This document shows, piece after piece, positions 44,218 through 56,441 of a stretch of DNA of 64,000 bases. The notes under the pieces are model-generated. The model did no database searches. It worked only from the letters and a program-made list of their open reading frames with translations, and had not been told where the DNA came from. Made by a program: the position numbers and the translations under genes. Every line of letters begins with the position of its first letter. Position 1 is the stretch's first letter. This DNA is from Hoplostethus atlanticus (taxonomy: Eukaryota; Chordata; Actinopteri; Trachichthyiformes; Trachichthyidae), in NCBI GenBank assembly GCA_034670405.1, contig JAXDDX010000015.1, positions 744,001 to 808,000 of the forward strand. Reading direction: 5' to 3'.

Positions 44218-45379
44218 TTAAAGGAGAATTCCGGGATTTTTAAACCTGGCCTCTTTATCCACAAAATCGCCTATTATACCGCAAAATAGGTCCAAAAAGT
44301 TTCGGAATTGCTCCGGTAGATCGGCTCAGTCGGCAGTCACGAAACGGGCTCAATGGCTGCAACTTAATCTCTTGGGGCAAGTGCGCGCGGTCAAAGTAGT
44401 CTATAGCGAGAGGGTTCACTTGTTGCAGGAAGAGGACGGTAGAAACCTGACAAAGGTATTCTATGAAAGCTGCGCAAAGTCTTCCTCAACATTTTGTTGG
44501 CACAGTTCGGAAATGCGCAAAAACGAACCATTGTTGTTGTTTTTTATCTTTGGGAAAAAACAAATACTCTAAACTACGCTTTCTGTACTCCAACACACGT
44601 CTCCAACGCTGATTTAGGTTTCCACCATCCTCTTCCTGCAACAAGTCAACCCTCTTGCTTTCATAGACCACCTTTGTCACGTTTCCACGTCCTCTTCCTG
44701 CAACAAGAGTTGAGAGTTCAGAGTTGTTGCAGGAAGAGGACGTGGAAATGTGACAAAGGTGGTCTATGAAAGCAAGAGGGTTGACTTGGATGGTGGAAAC
44801 CTAAATCAGCGTTGGAGACGTGTGTTGGAGTACAGAAAGTGTAGTTTAGAGTATTTGTTTTTTCCCAAAGATAAAAAACAACAACAATGGTTTGTTTTTG
44901 TGCATTTCCGAACTGTGCCAACAAAATGTTGAGGAAGACTTTGCGCAGCTTTCATAGAATACCTTTGTCAGGTTTCTACCGTCCTCTTCCTGCAACAAGT
45001 GAACCCTCTCGCTATAGACTACCTTTGTCCACCGTCCATTTCAGAGCGGGACTTCTGCCTTGAGCTAGACTTTAGTTTTCTGGTTAAAAAAAGGTCTATT
45101 TCTGTAGCGATCCTTTCAGTAATGTTGTCAGACCCTTGTCAGACACACAAATAACAATCTGAGCCTGTCAGTGGCAAAATCAAGCACTTTTAGTGGACGT
45201 ACTTTGACTGCCGCACTTGCACCAAGAGATTACGTTGCAGCCATTGAGCCCGTTTCGCGACTGCCGACTGAGCCGATCTACCGGAGAAATTCCGAAACTT
45301 TTTGGACCTATTTTGCGGTATAATAGGCGATTTTGTGGATATAGAGGCCAGGTTTAAAAATCCCGGAATTCTCCTTTAA
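44218..45379. mobile_element. 1.16-kb foldback MITE with TTAA ends
   Basis: TTAA lies at both ends (44218-44221, 45376-45379). The outer about 150 bp pair with each other ('aaggagaattccgggatttt' against its complement at the right), and the inner arms meet around a 17-nt spacer (44707-44723). Almost the whole element is one inverted repeat. The right arm holds about 180 bp more than the left at 45029-45205, and the left arm has an extra copy of 'cctcttcctgcaacaag' near 44630. The ORFs in both arms are mirror images and not genes. No transposase is encoded. Confidence 0.93.
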
Positions 45380-45560
45380 AGGACAAATCCACCCAAAAAC
45401 ACTGTTAAACACAGCTATTGTTCTTGTACCTTGCATTCCAATACAACGCAGTGACAAGACAAGACAAGTTCATGGGTCAGTCTGGAAAATGTAGGAAATC
45501 ACTAACTGAAGTTAGACAAGGCAGGTTCAGGGGGAGACCAAGAGAGTAAATTCCAACACT
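45380..45560. repeat. Repeat fragment directly abutting the foldback element
   Basis: Starts 'aggacaaatccacccaaaaa', wording common at MITE ends in fish. It includes 'gtaggaaatcactaactgaa', found inverted at about 41530 and in diverged form at 62718. Confidence 0.55.
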
Positions 45561-46252
45561 TCCATCACCAAATAACTCCTGGAATGCGTCGGAAATCACA
45601 GATTGATGATATCTAAACGCATAAGCGTATCTTGATGGTGGATTTTTCATTTAAGGCAGGGTGCATTGCAAAAAATGCATTCCTGGAGATAAATGGAAAC
45701 AGCTGTCTCCCAGAGATAAAAACTAGCGTCTTCGCATGCCATGCACCACCCGTCTCTGGCGCGCTGATTCCTCGGATCACCGTGCAGAATTTGAAGAAAC
45801 GACACTGATTATTTATTGTTGTTGAATTTTTAGGGCAAACACACATAGGCAAATTTGAAAAACACACATAGGCTACCCAGAGAAGTTCTACTATGTCTCT
45901 TCTCTATAAGCTCATCTCCACAATGTTTGAATGGTCTAAATGAACGCCCAGGGGTGGTATAGTCAAGCAATAAATGCTTTTGATTGATTGTTTATATAAA
46001 AATGCTGAGTCAAAGTTGGATATTGCTGCAATACAATTATATTATATAATAATTGTATAATTATATTATATTATATATTATTATAGTGTTTTTGTCATGT
46101 AAGTCTAAACATGTCATGCACTTTTTGGATGTTTTTCCATTATTGACTTATTTGGTATCTGATTTGCGCAAGGCATTCAGTGCATTGGAAAATGTTTCTT
46201 TGAAACCTCAAAAAAGCAGAAAATGAAATAAAATAAATACCAAACTGAAAGC

Positions 46253-46564
46253 TTAAAGCTGCATTATGTAACTTTTTTTTTAATGTAAAAATATTCACCC
46301 CAATATTCACCCCAATATTCACTGCATTCACCCCAATGAAGTTTTGGAGTCGATAGGCACACTGGCTGGAGAGTTTTCTCAGAGCAGAGGAAGTGACGAA
46401 TCAAAACTTACGCGCTCTGACACAGCAGTGAGTGAGCTACTGCCTTGGCTATCGCTACAGAAAGCTATGGGTAGTGAAGTCCTCAAAAATATAAACAGTT
46501 ACCTCTCGCTGCCACTGGGGGCGCCAACGACTACATAACACAAAGTTACACAGTGCAGTTTTAA
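46253..46564. mobile_element. 312-bp MITE with TTAA ends
   Basis: The left end TTAAAGCTGCATTATGTAAC and the complement of the right end TTAAAACTGCACTGTGTAAC match at 17 of 20 positions. 'accccaatattc' is triplicated at about 46297-46332. No coding sequence. Confidence 0.88.
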
Positions 46565-47164
46565 CCAAACTTAGCGGTGCCCTGTTTTGCAGCAATCCAG
46601 CATTTGAAGAGGAGGAAGAGGAGGTTGTTCTTCAGAAGCTGTGTTATCACACGATCAACCAACGTCTGTGACACCTCCTCTGAGCTCATATCAACGCAAG
46701 AGTGAACCCCCATGCTAAAAACAGTGGTATTTAACATATTAGATCGTCTACAATGTGTAGAAAATGCAGAGCGCCATCCATCTTTATGATTCCTCCCTCC
46801 ACACACACACACACATTCCTTTCTGGCCTCTCTTTATCTCAGCAGATGGATTAAAGCCCCAGTGGTCTGGACCTTGTCCTCCTCACACAGAGCGAGCCAG
46901 CAGAACAGGAACTAGACACAGCAGGCACTGTAAAGGTCTTCCCCGTGGCCCCACACCCAATGGTTGTGTGGAGGAACATACCAGCTTCATTATGTAAGAG
47001 GGGAAGCAACAAGACGATGTAGCCATGACTGGATGGACACAATTTAATAATGTTAAGTAGCTAAATTGGAAAAATTTAATTGTTTAAAGGATACTTATAC
47101 TAAGTCTTGGGGGGATTGTCCTGTTGTAAATGTACCCGTTAAGTGATAAAAACATAGACACCCA

Positions 47165-47400
47165 AATCATCCATAGGTCCCCGGTAGATCATTGACTCTG
47201 GTGCTACATGCTAACACTTTAGCATGCACTATGTTGAGTGATAGTAGGCTCCATGCTAACACTTTAGCATACACTATGTTTAGTGATAGTACGGCCCATG
47301 CTAACACTTTACCATACACTATGTTGAGTGATAGTAGGCTCCATGGTAACACTTTACCATACACTATGTTGAGTGATAGTACTAGCATTATCTCAAAAGT
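47165..47400 (-). repeat. 45-bp palindromic tandem repeat, array C (inverted)
   Basis: Four 45-bp units from 47206, each with ATGCTAACACTTTAGCAT or a one- or two-base variant, in the opposite orientation to arrays A and B. The left edge 'gtagatcattgactctggtg' and the right edge 'ctagcattatctcaaaagtg' also occur in array B. In two units both arms of the hairpin changed together (ATGGTAA with TTACCAT), keeping it paired. Confidence 0.92.
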
Positions 47401-47554
47401 GAGAAATAAGAACAATCTACCAAAAAGTTGCTGTATTCCTTCATTGTTTCATTCACTTGTTCTTTTTCATACAGCCTGACTCTTGCACTGTTAGATATTA
47501 TTGGCACACAGGCAACTCAAACATGCACTCCCCCACGCTTGCACACACAACACA

Positions 47555-47695
47555 TACTGTATGTTGGCACACACACAGACTTCCCACCATGTTGACACAC
47601 ACACACACACAAAAACACACATCCGCTGGCAAACGCACAACGACCTTCCTCCCAACCCCCACCCATGCACACAAACACACACACACACACAGTCC
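47555..47695. repeat. CA-rich microsatellite region
   Basis: Several interrupted CA blocks (for example about 47598-47612 and 47670-47692). The His/Thr-rich and Cys/Val-rich ORFs are products of it. Confidence 0.9.
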
Positions 47696-48310
47696 TGGCC
47701 TACATTCAGGCAGGTCTAACAGCAGGAGGCAGAAGAAGTGGAGTGATTGGAACCAGATGAATGGTCAGGTTGCTCAGGCTAAAGCCTCCCAACTACAACC
47801 CTTTCTCTTCACTTCCCTCACTTCCCCACCCTTCTCACATCTCACCTCCCAAAGCCCTACCGTAAATTAAAACAATATGGAAGATGCCGTGCCGAAACCC
47901 CATCATCCAATAAGAGTGTGTGTGCGGGTACAATAGAAAGACAGAGGCTGACAGTTAGTATGTGTACATGCATGTGTTAAAAATGATGCGTGGCCCGAGA
48001 AAAAAGCTAATAAGCTGCCATGTGCACATTCATTTTGAGTTATACCACACATTCGACACATCTATCAATACAAATACAACTACGAAGAAACGCAACGCCC
48101 TATTTGCAGGCATATTATAACAAAAAGAACCAGAAACAGATGAGAAATTCTGGAGAAAGAGAAAAGAAATTCTCCAGTTTATGTTCATACTTATGGTAAT
48201 AGTTGATATTGAAATTAGTTCCACGTATTTCCTTTCAACTTAATCTCCTCCCTCCCTTCCTCTGGTGATTAAAATGCATACCTGATCTATTTTCATTAAA
48301 CATTTGAAAG

Positions 48311-48335
48311 AGGGTGGGGGGGGTGGGGGGGGGGC
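48311..48335 (+). repeat. G-rich run, possible G-quadruplex
   Basis: 'agggtggggggggtggggg' and more G: several G3+ runs within 25 nt, enough for a quadruplex on the plus strand. Confidence 0.8.
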
Positions 48336-48758
48336 ACTTAGGGTATTATAGCACTTGGAATGTAATCAATGTGTCAGCCCTTTTAGCTGGAGACAACACT
48401 TGGGAGCCCAAAATAAATGGATTTTCCTTCAGCACCAGGAAGTAAAATCTCATCTCTTGGCTTCTCGGCTACTATCTGTCAGTAGCCACTTAAGGCGAAG
48501 GGAATGTGTACAGTGCCAAAAAAGATGGATGAAATTGAAGAAAGCCTGTGAGGTCAGATGGGGGTCAGTGCATAAGGGGACAGAGAGTATAGCCATGTGG
48601 CCTGCAGTGGAGTTTCCTCTCAACACTATAACATAACCTATAATATAACCAGTTCATTAACTCCATGCTAACACTTTAGCTGTTGCAGAGATTGCAGAAG
48701 AGGATGTGAGCGTTCATCTATCTATTAAGGCTTGAAGCACAACAGTAAAGAGAGTTTG

Positions 48759-49345
48759 AGGGCACGTTCACAGCAAGCAAGGTTTATTCGATCTCTGGAG
48801 CGTTCACTCCTTTAGTTTGGTTTATTTGGCCAGGTGAGAACAACGCCATTCAAACTCAGGTGCCCCGAAATGCCTGAAAATGCAGGTCTCTTCCAAGCAA
48901 TTTGCGTGAAAAGGTAATCCAAAGCAAGTATAGAAAAACAACCCAAAACACAAGGGTTTAAGGAGAGGGATGTCGACATCTGATAGCCAGCGGTTCCTCA
49001 TGCTTGGAATGCCTAGCATAACAAAATGAACCGAGGGTAAAATGCAGTCTGGACTGATGCTCATATTCAGCTATGTGTTCTTAACTGAACACCAGAGAAG
49101 GGAAATTACAGCAAAGAGTGCAGACGAAGTCCATCATGCCGAAATAAAGTTACAGGATGACAGGTCACCAAAACTCTGTCCAATAAAAAAAGCCGCTGCT
49201 GAGCCCATTTGACTTTTGTTTACGAGCCGTGGTTCACTTGTAATTGGGCTGCGTGAACCTAAACAAACCAAACACAAAAACAAACTAAACTTTTCAACGA
49301 TGGTTCGGAACAAAGAAAATGAAATCTAGGTGTGATCGCACCCTT
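48759..49345. mobile_element. MITE with AGGGCACGTTCACA termini
   Basis: Left AGGGCACGTTCACAGC against the complement of the right, AAGGGTGCGATCACACC: the same word with small changes. This resembles the 'AGGGTGCGTTCACACC' ends of abundant fish hAT-type MITEs. Length about 587 bp, no coding sequence, duplication not clear. Confidence 0.7.
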
Positions 49346-49891
49346 AGTAAGACAGAGGAGAAAGAAAGCCAGAAATCAAGAAAGTGGGTGAAGAACACCG
49401 AAGTGTCAAGTGACTAAGCAACATGTAGCGTACGGTGGGAGTGAATGACTAACCAATCGGGATTGTTCACACTGCCTTGCTGACGAACCATGTGGGCTGA
49501 CTGATTAGTTGTGCTACGGCGAGCCTGGCGTGAATGTTAAATGAAATTACCCAGTGGGGGCGAGCGAGGACAGTGACTAGCGATATCGGTGGGTGGGGAG
49601 AGAGGAAGGAATTACAGAAGGAGAGGAAAGGGGAAAACAAGCCAGAGGGGGGTTGAAAAACAGGATCCCAGCACCACTAACAGATCCATCATTTAGATAG
49701 GAGAGAGGGAAAAGGAGGAGTGGGCACAGAATCAGCATCATTCCCCTTTAATATACAACAACCTACAGCTCACCTGGGATGTGGGATATCTTGCAGACGA
49801 TGCCAACTCTTTCTATTCAAGTCCCTGCAGTGTCAGTCTGAATAAGTATCAACGGAACCCAGAGCAGGAAAAGCAAAAGACGAGGTTGGCC

Positions 49892-49909
49892 GGGGGGGGG
49901 GGGGGGGGG
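49892..49909 (+). repeat. Poly-G run of 18
   Basis: Eighteen uninterrupted G. The exact length is prone to sequencing error. Confidence 0.9.
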
Positions 49910-50700
49910 TTGGGTTAGCCATTTGTCAGCAAGATAAGGTGAGCTCTGACGAGAAATACAGGCAGCTGGTTCAAGGAGTCATCGGTTGTGACAGTACCCA
50001 TGCATGTCAGGGATGGGAGATATCCTCCGAGTTAGGAGATTTCAGAGTGCAGAGGAGGATGTGAGCATGGGATGACAAAAAGTCTCAGTAAGGAATTCCG
50101 TCAGAGTGAAACTTCTTTGGTGTAGGGAAACAATAAAATCAACATAAAAAAGCAATGTCTGACAAAGAGGTAGAATAAATGTATAAATGCATACCATAAA
50201 TCCCCCTCCCTTTTCCACCCTAGCATAACATTTCAAAATCTTCCATCTATCTGCCAACAACTCACATCGCCATCTTCTCAGGGACCTCCCAGCTCTCACC
50301 CGCAGTTAATGTGAGCTGATGAGCTCAAGTCACTGGTGTGTATCCAACACCCTCTTAGGTCAGGCCAGGGGCCAAACACCATGGTTAGGGTCAAATGTCC
50401 ACCAGAGCTAGTTAATGAGCTGACATGGATGTCCATTCAATGTCCTCTTGATTAGTTGCTACAGTGTTAGATGTTTAGATGCTTAAAGCAGGGATAGATC
50501 ATGTTTTTTTTGTCTCATTGTTTCTCCTCCTTTGGAGAGATTACTTGGAAAACTGTAGCTGATTTTTATTACATGTTGCTTTCGACGGGCAGCAATCGTT
50601 AGCCTGATTCAGGATCCATAGAAATAAAGCAGAGGCATGCACACATGATTCATTTTCACCCTCCACTTAGACAGTTTAGACTTTGAAGGGCATGAGAGTT

Positions 50701-50761
50701 GGAATGGTTTCTAGAACTCTGGGAATGGTTTCTAGAAGTCTGGGAATGGTTTCAAGAACTC
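50701..50761. repeat. 21-bp tandem repeat, three units
   Basis: 'ggaatggtttctagaactct' at 50701, 50722 and 50743, slightly diverged. Confidence 0.9.
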
Positions 50762-52003
50762 ACAGTTCGATATATACTTTTGTACTGGCATTAAGGTTTG
50801 GCATTAAGGTCAGTACTGCAGTGCAGATTAAGCAAGTCTTCAAATATATATATCTAAATTTTAATTCCCAATGATTTTTCTACTTTTTTCTGGTGTACTA
50901 GGGAGATAATAGTCCATTAGCAATCGGAAAGCTTTGCAAAAAGTTGAGTGGTAGCAGCTCCCTACTCACTGATGTCCATTACTGTGTGTTTGTGCTCATT
51001 TACGTTTAAGTACTAGTGACAGTCCGTACACATTCGATAGTTAGCAGGGAGAGATAGGGAAGATTGGTTGAGAGAGGGATGACGTGCGACAAAGGTGGCG
51101 AGATGTAATTGCTTATGCAAAATCGCTTTTATACAGAATGAGAGAGTACAGGGTATTTCAGGGGGCTTTGTACATACTTTGTACAGTGCCCATGTAAAGG
51201 TAAGGGGTCAGGGCTTTGGGTAAGAAAGAATTAATAGGAATGTATGAATAGTCATACACCTCTGTATAAAACGTCTGCATACGCCCATGTTTTCCATAAG
51301 GCTGTCTGTTGCCGTTGGAAGGAATAGTCCAACGTCGTGTCTATTAAGTTGCACTGCGTTTGAGAAGGAATAGGCTGCAGCAGTCACTGCAGCGCTAATG
51401 AAGGATAGAAGATTGATGAGGGGCTTCTTCAACACACATCTAGTATACTTTCAACCCACATTTTTGGGATGTGATTGTGCAATTTTCAGCAGTGTTTGGG
51501 GGAACTAGACAGACACCAGACACTGACACTGATTGCCACTAAGGTCTACCATGACACTCCAAGGTGACCTATAGATCCACTTAATACTGCCCTTATCTCC
51601 CCTCCCCTCTACCTCCAGCCCATTCCTCCGGCCCTAATCCCCCTGCTCGCTGTTCCATTTACTCAATCTTTTTCCTTCCCTTTCTGCCCTTTTGCAGGTC
51701 TTCGGTAATCAGCCTTTCCCCCACTTCTGTTTCCACTCCTTTAGGCTGTTTTCTTATTTAGAAATGTTTAGGAATTTAGTAGCCAGGGCAGGTGCTGTTG
51801 GAGCAATATTTCAAGGAGACTTTTACTTCCCTTCCCTTCCCTTAATGAATCTTCACTTAAAGAATTTGATTGGTATAAGCACTCAAAAATTCACCAAAAC
51901 TTTGGCATTAGGACCGGAGTTTGTAGATCTTTTGGTTGAAATGTTATTAAGGGACATATATTTTAAGAATATTCTGATGTCCGACTGAACTTGTTAAACG
52001 CAT

Positions 52004-52570
52004 TTATTTGCGATTAAAGATGTGAAGAATCGTGAAAACACAAACAATTCCCACTAGCAACGTCCCAGAACCTCTAAAGTAGCTACTCCGTTTTCTGCAG
52101 CACTTTGCAACGAAACAGAACGCTGCTTCGCCGGTTAGTTTTGTGACAACCATATCCCACTGCGTACAGGACCGGATATTTCCACGTTTGTTGATCACCA
52201 CGACTGCATTCCGGTCCCAGAAAATAGCCCCTGTGATTACATTGTTCTGTACTGTCTTCAATCCCAATCGATATACCATATTCAATCAATTCAATCTTTT
52301 GTGAGTCCATTTTCCTTTTCTTTAAGTCAGCCCGAATCCGTCTTCATCATTTGCACCAGCAGTGAATTTCTATTTCCTGACCCTGATGCCGTTATTCCCA
52401 TAGACCTTTGCCATGAACTCTTCAGTCATGGTTTCTAAAAGACATGCATCTGCTCCTCTTTGCACGGGAATTCGCACCTTACCATTCAGATCTGAACACC
52501 AGAGGTAATTAATCACACACGCTTTTGACATATTTGCACGCTGTCGGGAGGAAAATTGCGTGCCCTTCAT
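52004..52570 (-). pseudogene. Unrecognised ORF cluster, possibly a broken coding sequence
   Basis: Minus-strand frames 52370-52570 (66 codons, MKGTQFSSRQRANMSKACV... with NYLWCSDLNGKVRIPVQRG), then 52083-52310 and the overlapping 52004-52285 in other frames (VVVINKRGNIRSCTQWDMVV). Composition is protein-like, with mixed charge, no low complexity and several Trp and Cys. Three frames and stops between them would fit a decayed single-exon gene or mobile-element protein. I recognise no family. Chance ORFs cannot be excluded. Confidence 0.25.
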
Positions 52571-52778
52571 TGCATAACAGTGTTGAAAAGTCCACTCGTC
52601 TCAAAGCCAGTTTCTAAAACTCTGTTACTAAAGCATGACAAGGGAAGAGAGGTACGCATGGGGGAGGGAGGGAAGGCGAAAAAGAGAGGAGGGGATTACA
52701 GAAAGCTGACAGCCTTGAAATAGCCTTTGATCATGATTGATCATGATACGGCATGAACCACTCACACAGGACCTCCTC

Positions 52779-52806
<28 letters not shown>
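52779..52806. repeat. (CA)14 microsatellite
   Basis: Uninterrupted CA tract. Confidence 0.95.
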
Positions 52807-52809
<3 letters not shown>

Positions 52810-53131
52810 GTAACACAAATGCAAAATACTCCACAGTGAAACAGATCACACTATCCAACAAAAAAAGACATTCATTTGCACATGTATGCAAAATATTCCC
52901 CCATCCAAAGCCCTTTTGAAACCTTCCAAAAAATCCCTCTCAAGGACTTCAACTGTGTTTCTGTGACCTCTAATTGTATTCAATTGATCCGTCCCTTCCC
53001 TAATTATGTGATTTGGCATGCTGGCAGCTGTACGGTCTCCTTAGAATTCAGAGGCTTCTAATGAGGACAGCCGTGACATGTCAGCGCCAGACTGACATCA
53101 CCATCATCACTGCAATCATCACTACTGTTGT

Positions 53132-53151
53132 CCCCCCCCCCCCCCCCCCCC
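53132..53151. repeat. Poly-C run of 20
   Basis: Twenty uninterrupted C (G-run on the minus, clmp-sense strand). Length is likely to be uncertain in any assembly. Confidence 0.9.
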
Positions 53152-56100
53152 ACTCCACCCCATCGGTGCAGCAGAGTTAGTCACAGCCTTGTCACTGTCT
53201 TGTCACACAACCCACCAACATTTCGCCCTTGGTTGGGGGTCACAACAAAGGCAGGGCGAGGGCGGCCTTGAATGACAGTCGGGCTGACGTGATGCGCACG
53301 CTATCAGGTTTGATGGTAATGGAAAGGGGTGATTAAGAACGATCTTGACTCATTCTCAACCAAGTTTTACCATCGGCTTAGAGGTGTCCGGGTCAGGCTT
53401 CAGAGCTCCATAAGGAATTAGGACCTCTTCGTCTTTTTTTGCTTCAAAGGCAATGAGAAGCAGCAAACAAAAGCATGGCCAATTGAAAAAGACAGAGAAG
53501 AGCGCCTTCTAAAGTTAAGCAAAGTTCAACTTTTTCGAGGAATACACATGACACGGACTTCTGTTCTTGTGAGCCAGCCAGTCACAACAAAGAAGAAGCA
53601 GGGTTTCCCAGCTGATTGGCTTCTCAGCCTCTATCGCCAATGGTAGCTCAAGCTGTCTTCTGTTTGCCATGGGTGACGGCCCGTGGTCAAACGGAACATG
53701 CAGAAACCCAAACTATCGGTACATAGGTTTGCTATGAAATAAAATCAGAATTGTGTCAACATGTCCATATGTTGCATCGTTTCTGCAAGGCACACCTAGT
53801 CTGATTTAGTCCGTAAAAGTCAAACATGACTGAAATGATCGTGGAGGCACAGATCAGGAGGCACAGATTAAATGTATTATTCAGTTTTCACGATTTTGTT
53901 CTAAAATATACCATGGCCCTGGGTAAGAAAATGTTTGTAGTGTTTTGCAAATAAATGTAGTTTGATTATAAGTTTAAGAAAATTAGTTAAATTGAATGAA
54001 TTTGGCCAACAAGACTAGTTTAAATGAGTTAAACCTACTTAGAGGCTTCCAGTTCAAATGCTGCAAACTGGTGTGATTAAATGCAATAACATTTAAAAAA
54101 AAAAAATCGAATTTTAGCAATTTCTTCATTAAACATCTTTGCTTAATTACGTACATTAATAGAAGGAAATTTGAACTCCTGCAATATGGGATCTTTAAAG
54201 TCTGCACTCAAACTAGCGCTGACTCAGTCTGATCTCGCAAATCAAGCCATGATGCCAAATCAATCAGCCTAAAAGTCGTGTACAGCAGTTCTGCCCATTC
54301 CTAACCGAACTCGGAGCAAAGCGAAAACGCTCGACTCGATGCGAGTCTACCTGGAGAGGAGGAGGAGGGAGTTTTCTCTTCCAGGAGTCGTGACTCTCTG
54401 TCAGCATGAATAATGTTAATGTGGGCTGAACCCGCTGGTGCCTAGGGAGTCATTTGACATTGGCGCAGCGGGTGGCGTGTTCATGAGGAGTTTGACATGA
54501 AGGGGAACAAACGTGAAGAGACTCTCATCTCGAAGCGTCTTAATGATGTGGCTGGGAGGCCTCACCTTTTGTCTCTCACTGCCACTGGGATAGCGGCAAA
54601 TGACCCCTCCGACAGATTTATCATAATGAGGCATTATGTATATTTTGCCCTCTGAGAAAAGATGTAAGAAATTACCAAATAACAGGTTTTCAATACAATA
54701 CCTTTCCGATGTCATATAATTGCCCCAATGTTTGACAATCAGAATATTTGGTTCCCTTTCCATCTGGAAAGGGAAGGGGGATTCAAAAGGAGGTACAGAC
54801 AAAGACGACAAGTCGGACAGACGGTGCTCCCTCTCACTTGGACGTAATTGAGTGCAAGGATAGAGACAATAGCAAGAGAGAGGGAGAAATCCCATCTCGA
54901 CATTGAAGTCTGTGTGAGTGTGAGAGAGAAAGACAATGAGAGATGGATCTCCTAAAGCCAGCTCTCCCTCTCATTTGTTCTTTTATTGTGTTCGGTGGGA
55001 CAACAGTTGATTGAAGCGTTTGGGCGGCTGGAGCCGATGAGCTTTGGGCTTCCTTTTGGGAAAAAGATCAACTTTGATGATTGAAACGGGGAACGTGTTG
55101 GTGCTTTTAAAAGTGACCACACTGGGAGTACATTTTATTCAGTTTTTTTCAAGTCAGAGAGGGAGAGAAAAGAGTGTATGTGTGTGCCGAGATTATGGTG
55201 ACTCTCTTATAATGAACAGGCATAAAACAGTGGACAAGCCACTTAACGTGTTGCTATAATGGTGTTTGCCAACAATTCATTGAGCTGTAAGTCTTTAAGC
55301 AGACACCTAATAATCCATTAATAATCTTAATTAAACAGCACAGTTAGAATAAAAACAAAATTTTGTTTGGTGGTAGAAATGGGTGGTATGAACCTTTAAT
55401 AAGGCATTCAATGAGTCAAATTTGATGCAGCTAATAGCCATATTAGTCCAAAACATCCTTTTATTCTAATTACATGCTTTGGTGCATGTAAACTCTTTTC
55501 AGGGAAGGATTTGTTGAGTAATGCAATTTTTTTGCAAATGTAGCCAACCGTTGATCATGTATCATTTGAATGCTAGTCGGAGGGTTCCCCCCTTTTCTCC
55601 TCCTCCTCCTGACTCCCATCTTGACCCCTTCATCCCCTTTTCTCCTCACCCCATCCCTTTTCCAATCCCTCGCCCCACCCCCTCCTCCTTCTCTCTGGCA
55701 CCGTGGTGAGTTATAGGCCCATGAATCGCTCTGTTTCTAAGTCTCAGCATTTCTTGCTCGGCCTGCTGACCCTTCTTTATTACCGCTAGTCCCCGTCAGT
55801 AAATTTGATCGGCCACATCCCTGCCGATGTTTGATTAATTTCGTACCTCTAGCAAAGATCAATCTGAAGGAGTTCAATAATTCAATATATAGGTGCATTC
55901 CTTAGATATTAGCGTGAATAAAAAAAATTCAATAACCTATTCGCAAACTGCAGATGTTTCTCTCTCTCTCACTCTCTCACACACACTCACTCACCCACTC
56001 TCTCCTCACATTTTTTGGCAAGCCGTAACCAGCAGTCACACTTGATGCTGCAATGCAGTCTGGGAGGTAGGGACACGGAGAGGAGAGAAAATGATGGGCC

Positions 56101-56349
56101 AATGAGAGTGAAGTGAAACTCAAATTGCGGCAAGCGTGGGGTGGTAGACAGGTATTCATGAGTTTGCGTGTGTGTGTGTGGAAATACAGTATGCCCCAGA
56201 GATGGGTGCAAACCCAGTGACAGATGATGACATTTGACTCTAAAAGAAGATCTGACTCTTTTGCCAGATCAGCCGTACGTCTGCACGCTGCACATGATTA
56301 GAGGGGAATACCTTTTTAATTGAAAAATGCATTATAATATATATTTTTT

Positions 56350-56441
56350 TGTTAAATGCATTCTGCATATGTTATAGGTGTGTATAGAACACACCTGCTG
56401 TATTCACTACATGTGACAAATAAACTTGACTTGACTTGAAT
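56350..56441 (+). mobile_element. 3' tail of an L2-like LINE
   Basis: 'acatgtgacaaataaacttg' followed by 'acttgacttga' repeats is the characteristic L2-type 3' end, in the same class as the tail at 18731-18775 but on the plus strand. Almost all of the element is missing. Confidence 0.65.

Noticed and set aside
44372-44932. Pairs of ORFs with nearly the same peptide on both strands
   Set aside because: Mirror images produced by the foldback element.
54416-54895. 159-codon minus-strand ORF
   Set aside because: No recognisable motif, no splice sites of quality, and composition that could be chance. Not strong enough to call.
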